In this document: positions 7,585 to 17,924 of the stretch, piece after piece
How positions within the stretch are numbered: the first letter of the stretch is position 1
Layout: each line of letters begins with the position of its first letter
NCBI GenBank assembly: GCA_004366195.1
Contig: SIRV01000082.1
Coordinates: 1 to 27,550 of the forward strand
Reading direction: 5' to 3'
Length of the DNA: 27,550 bases
Origin: Actinomycetota bacterium
Lineage (GTDB): Bacteria; Actinomycetota; UBA4738; HRBIN12
Made by a program: the position numbers and the translations under genes
The notes under the pieces: generated by a model
What the model was told of the DNA's origin: nothing
Databases searched by the model: none
The model's input: only the letters and a program-made list of their open reading frames with translations

Positions 7585-7955
7585 CAGCCGCCCAGGCGCG
7601 CCAGGGCCCGCTCGTACTCGTCCACGCCCGGGCGGAGCGCCACGGCGAGCTTGAGGTGCGCCAGGGCGCGCGTGCGCTCTCCCGTGCGCTCGCAGGCGAG
7701 CCCCAGGGCGAAGTGGGCGTAGTCGTTCACGGGGTCGATCGCGACGGCCTTGGCGAACTCGCGGCGTGCGCGGGCCATGCGCCCCGCGAGGAACCACGCC
7801 CGACCGAGCGCCTCGCGGATCGAGGCCTTCTCCGGCTCCAGCAGCTTGGCGCGCGAGAGCAGCATGGCCGCCTGGTGCGGGTGCCCGTCGCGCAGGAAGC
7901 GCGTGCCCCGCACGTACAGGTCGTAGGCGGACTCTCCGGAGGCTCTGCTATACAA
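7584..7955 (-). CDS. Small tetratricopeptide-repeat protein
   Basis: This is a soluble protein of up to 123 residues made of about three TPR-like helical pairs: YVRGTRFLRDGHPHQAAMLL, then AKLLEPEKASIREALGRAWF, then KAVAIDPVNDYAHFALGLAC. No enzymatic motif is present, so it is probably a scaffold. It is coupled to the HAD phosphatase by a TGATG overlap. The start is uncertain. The longest version uses TTG at 7955, which overlaps the -10 box of the divergent DUF1015 gene and has no Shine-Dalgarno. An internal GTG at 7913 would remove 14 residues and leave the repeats intact. I know similar short TPR proteins next to the Rv1692-type phosphatase in actinobacteria. Confidence 0.82.
   Translation of the reverse strand: MYSRASGESAYDLYVRGTRFLRDGHPHQAAMLLSRAKLLEPEKASIREALGRAWFLAGRMARARREFAKAVAIDPVNDYAHFALGLACERTGERTRALAHLKLAVALRPGVDEYERALARLGG
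7946..7954 (+). promoter_or_regulatory. Extended -10 promoter, leaderless, of the DUF1015 gene
   Basis: TGCTATACA ends exactly 6 nt before the GTG at 7961. No -35 is recognisable; the TGn extension could compensate. The TATA core is symmetric, and TATAGC on the opposite strand (7947-7952) could fire toward the TPR gene, so this may be a bidirectional promoter. Confidence 0.6.
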
Positions 7956-7960
7956 GGCGC

Positions 7961-9145
7961 GTGTCCAGGGTCTTCCCGTTCGTCGGGCTCCTCTTCGACC
8001 GCGAGCGCGTCGGCTCGCTCGACCTGGTCACGACGCCCCCCTACGACGTGATCTCGCCGGCCGAGCGGCGTCGCTTCCAGGAGCTCAGTCCCTATAACGT
8101 CATCCGCCTGGAGCTCGGCGAGGAGCGTCCGGGCGGCGACCTGAGCGACAAGTATAGAGGCGCCGCGGATTCGCTCGAGCGTTGGCGAGGGGAAGGGGTG
8201 CTGCGCCCCACCGACGGCCCCGCGTACTTCGCGTACGAGATGCGGTTCCGTCTCCACGGACGCGAGCGCCGCCTCCGCGGCGTCGTGGCCGCCGTCGAGC
8301 TCGAGGACTGGGGCGGCTCGATCCTCCCCCATGAACGCACGATGCCGGGACCGGTCGAGGACCGCCTGCGGCTCCTCCGCGCCACCGGGGCGAACCTCTC
8401 CTGCATCCAGGCCGTGTTCGCCGGCCCGGCGCCCGACCTCGCGGCCGCGCTCGACGCGGTGACCCGCCGGCCCCCCGAAGCCTGCGCGACCGACGAGGCC
8501 GGCGTCGAGCACCGCCTGTGGGTGGTGCCCCCGGAGCGCCTCGACCTCGGCCGGATGCTCGAGCCGGAGCGGCTCATGATCGCCGACGGCCACCATCGCT
8601 ACACGACCGCCCTCCGGTACCGCGGTGAGATGCGCGCCCGCCACGGCCCCGGCCCGTGGGACCGGGTCATGATGCTCCTCGTCGACGCCGCGTTGGAGGA
8701 TCCACCCGTCCTGCCCTACCACCGCCTCCTCCTGGAGGGCGACCCCGACGGCGAGGGCGGAACGCGGGTCCCCGACCTGCACGAGCTCCTCGACGCGGTG
8801 GACGACGAGGGGCTGCGCTACGGGCTGGTGATGCTCGACCGCGGGGTCCTCTCCCACCGGCTGATGAGCCTGGCCGGCGCCGAGCCGCCGACGGTCCTCG
8901 CGCTCCACCGCGGGCCCCTCGCCGGGCGGGACCCGGACCTCCGCTTCACCCACGACGCGGTCGAGGCCGAGGACGCCGTGCGCCACGGCCTGGCCCGGGC
9001 GGCCTACATCCTCCCCGCCACCTCGGCGAGGAGGATCCGGGAGGTGGTCGAGCGGGGCGAGCGGCTGCCCCAGAAGTCCACGTTCTTCTGGCCGAAGCCC
9101 CGCTCCGGCATGGTGATCCGAGCGCTCGACGCCGACCCGACTTGA
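7961..9145 (+). CDS. DUF1015 family protein
   Basis: The 394-residue protein matches DUF1015 from end to end. It starts VSRVFPFVGLLFD, then DLVTTPPYDVIS (21-32) and SPYNVIRLELG (43-53). A central ILPHERTMPGPVEDRL segment follows, then the hallmark ADGHHRYTTALRYR and a C-terminal QKSTFFWPKPRSGMVIRAL. There is no signal peptide or membrane segment. The family is widespread and has no established biochemical role. The conserved His-rich ADGHHR motif suggests a catalytic or metal site, by inference only. The GTG start is fixed by the -10 box 6 nt upstream and by the family N-terminus. The stop directly abuts the convergent SSB gene (tga followed by tca, no intervening base). It interrupts the conserved minus-strand array. 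Confidence 0.9.
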   Translation: MSRVFPFVGLLFDRERVGSLDLVTTPPYDVISPAERRRFQELSPYNVIRLELGEERPGGDLSDKYRGAADSLERWRGEGVLRPTDGPAYFAYEMRFRLHGRERRLRGVVAAVELEDWGGSILPHERTMPGPVEDRLRLLRATGANLSCIQAVFAGPAPDLAAALDAVTRRPPEACATDEAGVEHRLWVVPPERLDLGRMLEPERLMIADGHHRYTTALRYRGEMRARHGPGPWDRVMMLLVDAALEDPPVLPYHRLLLEGDPDGEGGTRVPDLHELLDAVDDEGLRYGLVMLDRGVLSHRLMSLAGAEPPTVLALHRGPLAGRDPDLRFTHDAVEAEDAVRHGLARAAYILPATSARRIREVVERGERLPQKSTFFWPKPRSGMVIRALDADPT

Positions 9146-9463
9146 TCACGGTCCCTCGCGCGGCTCGAGCTTCTTGATGCCGGTCGCCACGACCTCCGTG
9201 AGGCTCCGAGCCCCGGCTCCGCTCCGGTAGAAGCGGCGGACCAGCTGGCCGTGGACCAGGACCTCGTCGCCCTTGGCGATGCCCTCCAGGGCCCGCTTGC
9301 CGACGTCCCGATGCCAGGCCGCGACCGGGAGGGGGAGGAGCCGCTTCCCGCCATCCGGAACGGAGAGCCGGAGCTCGGTGACCTCGTCGCCCGAGGGCAT
9401 CCGTCGCTCGACGGGGTCCGTCGCGACGGTGCCGGCGAGCACGACCACGTTCACCGAGACCAT
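9146..9463 (-). CDS. Short single-stranded DNA-binding protein without acidic tail
   Basis: I chose the ATG at 9463 (105 residues) because AGGAGG lies 8-9 nt upstream. The OB-fold pattern is visible in VNVVVLAGTVATDPVERRMP, VTELRLSV, then LPVAAWHRDVGKRALEGIAK and GDEVLVHGQLVRRFYRS. That layout is typical of SSB. The protein stops just after the OB domain (KKLEPREGP). It lacks the disordered linker and the acidic C-terminal tip (DDDIPF-type) that recruits partners in canonical SSB. It may therefore be an accessory SSB, with the replicative copy elsewhere. It sits alone between two plus-strand genes, not beside rpsF/rpsR as the main ssb usually does. Confidence 0.85.
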   Translation of the reverse strand: MVSVNVVVLAGTVATDPVERRMPSGDEVTELRLSVPDGGKRLLPLPVAAWHRDVGKRALEGIAKGDEVLVHGQLVRRFYRSGAGARSLTEVVATGIKKLEPREGP

Positions 9464-9491
9464 CCAGCCCCCCTCCTGTTCGGTTGGCGGG

Positions 9492-9500
9492 ACCGTAGCA
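9492..9500 (-). promoter_or_regulatory. Extended -10 promoter of the SSB gene
   Basis: The minus strand reads TGCTACGGT about 28 nt before the SSB ATG. This predicts a leader of about 22 nt that contains the AGGAGG site. No -35 consensus is visible. Confidence 0.45.
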
Positions 9501-9543
9501 CCCCCCACCGACACGGCTCCCCCCGCTCGCGGCGCCCGGGGCC

Positions 9544-9549
9544 TACACT
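9544..9549 (+). promoter_or_regulatory. -10 element, leaderless, of the MBL-fold gene
   Basis: TACACT is followed by exactly 6 nt and then the ATG at 9556, with no Shine-Dalgarno. The transcript is predicted to start at the ATG. Confidence 0.55.
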
Positions 9550-9555
9550 GGCCGC

Positions 9556-10509
9556 ATGGAGCCCGTCACCGTCGAGATCGCCCCCGGCCTCGTGGCCATC
9601 GACACGTTCTACGGGGGGCGGGAGCGCTACACCGCCGCGTACCTGCTGCGTGCGGACCGGCCCGCGATCGTGGAGACGGGCCCCACGACCTCTGCCGACG
9701 CCGTCACCGCCGGGCTCGAACGCCTCGGCATCGGTCGCGACGACCTCGCCCACATCGTCGTCACCCACATCCACCTCGATCACGCGGGGGGCGTCGGCGA
9801 GCTCGCCCGGCGGTTCCCCAGGGCCACGGTCTGGGTCCACGAGCGGGGCGCCCCCCACCTCGCGGACCCGACCCGCCTGGTGGCGAGCGCCACCAGGCTG
9901 TACGGCGAGGACCGCATGGCCGCCCTCTTCGGCCCCGTGATCCCGGTGCCACCCGAGCGGCTCCGCACGCTGCCCGACGGGGCGAGGATCGACCTCGGCG
10001 GGCGCTCGCTCGAGGCCCTCGACACGCCGGGGCACGCCTCTCACCACGTCTCCCTCGCCGACTCCGCCACGGGGGCGGTGTTCTCCGGCGACGCCCTCGG
10101 CATCCACCTTCCCGACCTCCCCGTGCTCCGACCCGCGACGCCGCCGCCCGACTTCGACCTCGAGGCGTGCCTCGCGAGCATCGAGCGGATCCGCCAGCGG
10201 GCGCGGGGCGCGTTCGTGCTCTTCTCGCATTTCGGGCCGGTCCGCGACGTGGATCGCATCTGCGAGCTCGCGGCCCGGCGCACGCGCTCGTGGGCCGAGA
10301 CCGTGCGTGCCGCGCTCGAGCGCACGGACGACGTGGAAGAGATCGTGGCCCTCCTCGAGCAGGAGGCCCGCCGCGACATCGAGACCGGGGCCGAGGCCGA
10401 GATCGACCTCGAGCGCCTCGAGCTGCTCTCAGGGATCCGGATGAACGCGCTGGGGATCGTGCGCTATTGGCGCAAGCACGCCGAGCGCGTCGCTCAGCCG
10501 GAGAGCTGA
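9556..10509 (+). CDS. MBL-fold metallo-hydrolase
   Basis: This 317-residue cytosolic protein has a metallo-beta-lactamase fold. The metal-binding motif HxHxDH is H71, H73, D75, H76 (VVTHIHLDHAGG). Further ligands are H160 (TPGHASHH), D179 (FSGDALGI) and H225 (FSHFGPVRD). All seven expected positions are present, so a di-metal hydrolase is likely. The C-terminal ~90 residues are helical, with EIDLERLELLSGIRMNALGI and then VRYWRKHAERV, as in MBL proteins with an added helical domain. The substrate cannot be read from the sequence; glyoxalase-II-like, lactonase or phosphodiesterase roles are possible. It appears to be a single-gene unit with a leaderless start, and its 3' end overlaps the convergent TPR gene by 16 bp. 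Confidence 0.92.
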   Translation: MEPVTVEIAPGLVAIDTFYGGRERYTAAYLLRADRPAIVETGPTTSADAVTAGLERLGIGRDDLAHIVVTHIHLDHAGGVGELARRFPRATVWVHERGAPHLADPTRLVASATRLYGEDRMAALFGPVIPVPPERLRTLPDGARIDLGGRSLEALDTPGHASHHVSLADSATGAVFSGDALGIHLPDLPVLRPATPPPDFDLEACLASIERIRQRARGAFVLFSHFGPVRDVDRICELAARRTRSWAETVRAALERTDDVEEIVALLEQEARRDIETGAEAEIDLERLELLSGIRMNALGIVRYWRKHAERVAQPES

Positions 10510-11183
10510 GCGACGCGCTCGGCCACGTCGTAGGCGGCCGGGTCGTGGCGGAGGATCTTGCGGAACTCCCGCTCGGCCTCGCGCAGGCGCCCGGCCCGCT
10601 CCAGGATCGAGCCGGTGACGTACCAGACACGGAGCACCTCCGGCGAGGCCACGTCCTCGCGCGTGCGGACGCGCCGCAGGAGCCCCAGCGCCTGCTCGAT
10701 GCGGCCGAGGTCGGCGAGGGCGCTCGCCGCCACGATCACCGCCTCGGCCTTCGACGCGAGGGGCACGCCCCGGGCCGCGAGGGCCTCCTCGGCGAGCTCC
10801 ACCGCGCGCTCCGGCCTCCCCACCGCGCGGAGACAGTCGGCGATGAGATGGTTCTGGTCCGCCCGTCCCGACATCCGGCGGTAGGCCTGGAGCTCGGACA
10901 GGGCCTCGCGATAGCGCTCGAGGTGGTAGAGGGCCATCCCCAGCACCTCGCGCACGGCCGGCGATCGCGGAGCGAGCGCCTTGGCCTTGAGCGCCTCGGC
11001 GGCGGCCGCCCGGGCATCCCCGCGCGCGAGGAGCTCCACCGCCCGGTCGAGCCGCGAGATCGCGGCCTCGGCCTTGCCGGGGCGAGCCGTGCCCCGCAGC
11101 TCGCGGACGATCTCGGATGGCAGCGCCGTGGTCCGACGCTGGGGCGCGCGCGACGTCGAGCGGGGGCGGAGGGGCTTCGGCAC
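10494..11183 (-). CDS. Tetratricopeptide-repeat protein, Rv1691-like
   Basis: The protein has 229 residues. A basic N-terminus (PKPLRPRSTSRAPQRR) leads to a conserved LPSEIVRELRG segment, then about four TPR-like units from residue 40 to the end. Recognisable pieces are LDRAVELLARGDARAAAAEA, VREVLGMALYHLERYREALS, and LRVWYVTGSILERAGRLREA. No catalytic motif, signal peptide or membrane segment is seen. It matches the TPR protein found between tyrS and the HAD phosphatase in actinobacteria (Rv1691 in Mycobacterium), here separated from tyrS by the rrn operon. Function is unknown. The GTG start is favoured by a TAGGCT box 6 nt upstream. The stop overlaps the convergent MBL gene by 16 bp. Confidence 0.88.
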   Translation of the reverse strand: MPKPLRPRSTSRAPQRRTTALPSEIVRELRGTARPGKAEAAISRLDRAVELLARGDARAAAAEALKAKALAPRSPAVREVLGMALYHLERYREALSELQAYRRMSGRADQNHLIADCLRAVGRPERAVELAEEALAARGVPLASKAEAVIVAASALADLGRIEQALGLLRRVRTREDVASPEVLRVWYVTGSILERAGRLREAEREFRKILRHDPAAYDVAERVAQLSG

Positions 11184-11189
11184 GCACCC

Positions 11190-11195
11190 AGCCTA
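11190..11195 (-). promoter_or_regulatory. -10 element, leaderless, of the Rv1691-like TPR gene
   Basis: The minus strand reads TAGGCT, then 6 nt, then the GTG at 11183. It lies after the rrn terminator, so this gene would be transcribed separately from the rRNA. Confidence 0.5.
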
Positions 11196-11240
11196 CCCGA
11201 CCCGTCCACCGCACCCCGGGGCACAGAGGTCCGGGAACGG

Positions 11241-11266
11241 AGAGAGCCGCCCGAAGGCGGCTCTCT
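11241..11266 (-). terminator. rrn operon terminator hairpin
   Basis: A perfect 11-bp stem (AGAGAGCCGCC with its complement) closes a UUCG tetraloop on the transcribed strand, starting about 9 nt after the 5S end. There is no U-tract after it, which is common in very GC-rich actinobacteria. It is the strongest terminator-like hairpin I noticed in the window. Confidence 0.8.
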
Positions 11267-11274
11267 CGCAAGGT

Positions 11275-11394
11275 GTTCCGGCAGCGACCTACTCTCCCAC
11301 CCGGTCCCCCGGGCAGTACCATCGGCGCTGGAGGGCTTAACTTCCGGGTTCGGGATGGATCCGGGTGTTTCCCCTCCGCTATGGCCACCGAAAC
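11275..11394 (-). rRNA. rrf: 5S ribosomal RNA
   Basis: The transcribed strand begins GTTTCGGTGGCCATAGCGG and contains the conserved CCCGAACCCGGAAGTTAAG. It ends GTAGGTCGCTGCCGGAAC. The ends form the helix I pairing: UUUCGGUGGC with GCUGCCGGAA, ten pairs counting wobbles. Ends are set from this pairing and may be off by a few bases. It is the last gene of the rrn operon, about 80 bp after 23S. Confidence 0.95.
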
Positions 11395-11460
11395 GTCCCG
11401 TCCCCGATCGCTCGGGAAGGCGGTGGAGGTGCGGCCCCGAGCAGAGCTCGGAACCCGATG

Positions 11461-11476
11461 GCGAGCGCGAGCGGAG

Positions 11477-11480
<4 letters not shown>
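11461..11480 (-). repeat. 23S processing stem, 3' arm
   Basis: The arm GCTCGCGCTCGC (minus strand, 11461-11472) is perfectly complementary to the 5' arm at 14586-14597. The ACTTGGCTC next to it (11473-11481) pairs with GAGCCAAGT at the 23S 5' end. Together they form the long stem that normally brings the two 23S ends together for RNase III cleavage. Confidence 0.75.
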
Positions 11481-14573
<3,093 letters not shown>

Positions 14574-14577
<4 letters not shown>

Positions 14578-14597
14578 CTCTGGATGCTCGCGCTCGC
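14574..14597 (-). repeat. 23S processing stem, 5' arm
   Basis: GCGAGCGCGAGC on the minus strand (14586-14597), followed after a 5-nt bulge by GAGCCAAGT at the 23S 5' end. These pair with the 3' arm at 11461-11481. Confidence 0.75.
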
Positions 14598-16338
<1,741 letters not shown>

Positions 16339-16565
16339 AGACATCGCTCCGTCCGGCCCGAGGGCCGGCTCGTTCGCGATCGGAGATGGTCCCCGAGGCG
16401 GCTCTGCCGCGGGGACCTCGTGTACGACCGCCGCACCGGTCGGCGCCGAAGCGTCGCCGGCCCGACGGGGGTGGTACGCACTGGCTTTTGGCACACTGTC
16501 CAGTTCTCAAGGTGCGAGCGACACCCAGCGCGAGACGTCGCGGGAAGGGGTCGCGCCGATCACTT
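16339..16565 (-). other. rrn leader with boxA and hairpins
   Basis: The untranslated rRNA leader is about 225 nt. It contains a boxA-like CCTTGAGAACT at 16502-16512. The 5' arm of the 16S processing stem follows, then CAAAAGCCAGTGC, a run I also recall from mycobacterial rrn leaders. Nearer 16S there is a strong hairpin with GGTCCCCG/CGGGGACC arms (16388-16417). No ORF here looks real. Confidence 0.75.
16490..16503 (-). repeat. 16S processing stem, 5' arm
   Basis: CTGGACAGTGTGCC on the minus strand pairs perfectly over 14 bases with the arm at 14639-14652 in the 16S-23S spacer. Confidence 0.8.
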
Positions 16566-16595
16566 ATCGTAGGCGCACGCACCGGGCGGCGTCAA
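16566..16595 (-). promoter_or_regulatory. rrn promoter (TTGACG - 18 bp - TACGAT)
   Basis: On the minus strand a -35 TTGACG (16590-16595) is followed by an 18-bp spacer and a -10 TACGAT (16566-16571). It is the only clear two-box sigma-A-type promoter I found in the window and lies about 220 bp before 16S. Its -35 falls inside the hairpin after tyrS. Confidence 0.8.
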
Positions 16596-16605
16596 CGCCG
16601 CCCGG
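16582..16605 (-). terminator. Hairpin after tyrS, likely terminator, overlapping the rrn -35 box
   Basis: A perfect 10-bp stem (CCGGGCGGCG with its complement) has the loop TTGA, 46 nt after the tyrS stop. There is no U-tract, as usual at this GC content. The loop plus the next two stem bases is the rrn -35 TTGACG. Confidence 0.6.
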
Positions 16606-16651
16606 GCACGCCGGGTCGCTGTGCTGCTGTCCTCATCCTAGCACGAGGCCC

Positions 16652-17869
16652 TCAGCGGAGCCGGACGAAGCGGCGGCGCCCCACCTGGAGCACCCGCCCC
16701 CGGAGCTCCTCCGCCGGGAGCTCGGCCTCGGGGTCGGTGATGGGGCTCCCGTCCAGCCGGACGCCCCCCTGCTCGATCAGCCGCCGGGCCTCCGACTTCG
16801 AGCTCGCCAGGCCGGTCAGCCAGAGCAGGTTCGGAAGGAGGTACAGCCCCCCTTCCCCGCGGGCCCAGGTCGGCGAGAGCTCGACCTCCGGGATCTCCTC
16901 GGGGAGCTCCCGCTCGCGATGGACGCGGTCGAACCGCTCCTCGGCGGCACGGCCGGCGCCCGGCCCGTGGTACAGATCGACCACCTCCCGGGCCAGCCGA
17001 CGCTTCTCGGCCCAGGGGTTCAGCGTCCCGTCGGCGAGGCCCCTGGCAACCCGCTCCGTCTCGGAGGGATCGGTGAAGAAGTCGAGGGTCAGGCGCCGGT
17101 ACTCAACGATGAGCTCGTCGGGGATCCGGACGAGCTTGCCGAACATGGAGTCCGGGTCCTCGGTGATGCCGATGTAGTTGCCGAGGGACTGGCTCATCTT
17201 CTGCACGCCGTCCGTCCCGACGAGCAGCGGCATCGTGAGCGCGACCTGGGGCTCCTGACCGTAGGCCCGCTGCAGGTCGCGCCCCACGAGGAGGTTGAAG
17301 AGCTGGTCGGACCCACCGAGCTCGACGTCGGCGCGGACCGCCACGGAGTCCATCCCCTGCAGGAGCGGGTACAGCAGCTCCATGATGGTGATCGGCCGAC
17401 CCTCGGCGTAGCGCTTGGCGAAGTCGTCCCGCTCCAGCATCCGGGCCACCGTGGCCTGCGCCGTCACGTGCAGCACATCCTCCATCGAGAGCCCCTCCAG
17501 CCACTCCGAGTTGCGCCGCAGCTCCGTCCGTTCCCGGTCCAGGATCAGCCAGAACTGGTCGAGGAGCCGGGCGGCGTAGGTCTCGACCTCCTCCTTCGAC
17601 AGACGCGGTCGCGTATCGCTCTTGCCGGACGGGTCGCCGACGCGGGCCGTGAAGTCCCCGACGATCAGCACGGCCACGTGGCCGAGGTCCTGGAACTGCC
17701 GGAGCTTGCGCAGGACGACCGCCCACCCGAGGGTGACCGCGGGGGCCGTGGGGTCGAGACCGAGCTTCACGCGGAGCGGTCGGCCGAGCTCGAGCTTGCG
17801 CGCCAGACCGTCCTCGGGCACGACGGTCGCCACACCGGCGAGCAGCTGATCCAGGTCGGCGGGGCCCAT
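16652..17869 (-). CDS. tyrS: Tyrosyl-tRNA synthetase with altered signature motifs
   Basis: The 405-residue protein aligns by eye with bacterial TyrRS along its length: VKLGLDPTAPAVTLG (34-48), LIVGDFTARVGDPSGKS (68-84), NSEWL (120-124), ELGGSDQLFNLLVGR (184-198), and a C-terminal S4 tRNA-binding domain (about 345-405, KSEARRLIEQGGVRL). Residues for tyrosine recognition appear kept: Y167, Q171, D174 in LLYPLLQGMD. Two ATP-site motifs are unusual. HIGH is TLGW at 46-49 and KMSKS is KMSQS at 224-228. The frame is intact, so this is not a pseudogene. The ATG at 17869 has no Shine-Dalgarno; an extended -10 sits 10 nt upstream. It is divergent from the PBP gene and followed by the rrn operon. Confidence 0.94.
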   Translation of the reverse strand: MGPADLDQLLAGVATVVPEDGLARKLELGRPLRVKLGLDPTAPAVTLGWAVVLRKLRQFQDLGHVAVLIVGDFTARVGDPSGKSDTRPRLSKEEVETYAARLLDQFWLILDRERTELRRNSEWLEGLSMEDVLHVTAQATVARMLERDDFAKRYAEGRPITIMELLYPLLQGMDSVAVRADVELGGSDQLFNLLVGRDLQRAYGQEPQVALTMPLLVGTDGVQKMSQSLGNYIGITEDPDSMFGKLVRIPDELIVEYRRLTLDFFTDPSETERVARGLADGTLNPWAEKRRLAREVVDLYHGPGAGRAAEERFDRVHRERELPEEIPEVELSPTWARGEGGLYLLPNLLWLTGLASSKSEARRLIEQGGVRLDGSPITDPEAELPAEELRGRVLQVGRRRFVRLR

Positions 17870-17879
17870 GGGCGTCGGG

Positions 17880-17888
17880 ATGCTACCA
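17880..17888 (-). promoter_or_regulatory. Extended -10 promoter of tyrS, nearly leaderless
   Basis: TGGTAGCAT on the minus strand ends 10 nt before the tyrS ATG, predicting a 5' leader of only 2-4 nt. No T-box leader is present, unlike many Firmicute tyrS genes. Confidence 0.5.
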
Positions 17889-17909
17889 GCCGTCCCCGGG
17901 GGGCCGACG

Positions 17910-17918
17910 TGCGAAGAT
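17910..17918 (+). promoter_or_regulatory. Possible extended -10, leaderless, of the PBP gene
   Basis: TGCGAAGAT ends exactly 6 nt before the ATG at 17925. The hexamer GAAGAT matches the -10 consensus at positions 2, 5 and 6 only, so the spacing and the TGC extension are the main support. It shares the 55-bp gap with the tyrS promoter. Confidence 0.4.
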
Positions 17919-17924
17919 GGGGAT

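Noticed and set aside
7727..8986. A 419-codon minus-strand frame opposite the DUF1015 gene
   Set aside because: The plus-strand DUF1015 protein is conserved end to end; the antisense frame has no recognisable domain.
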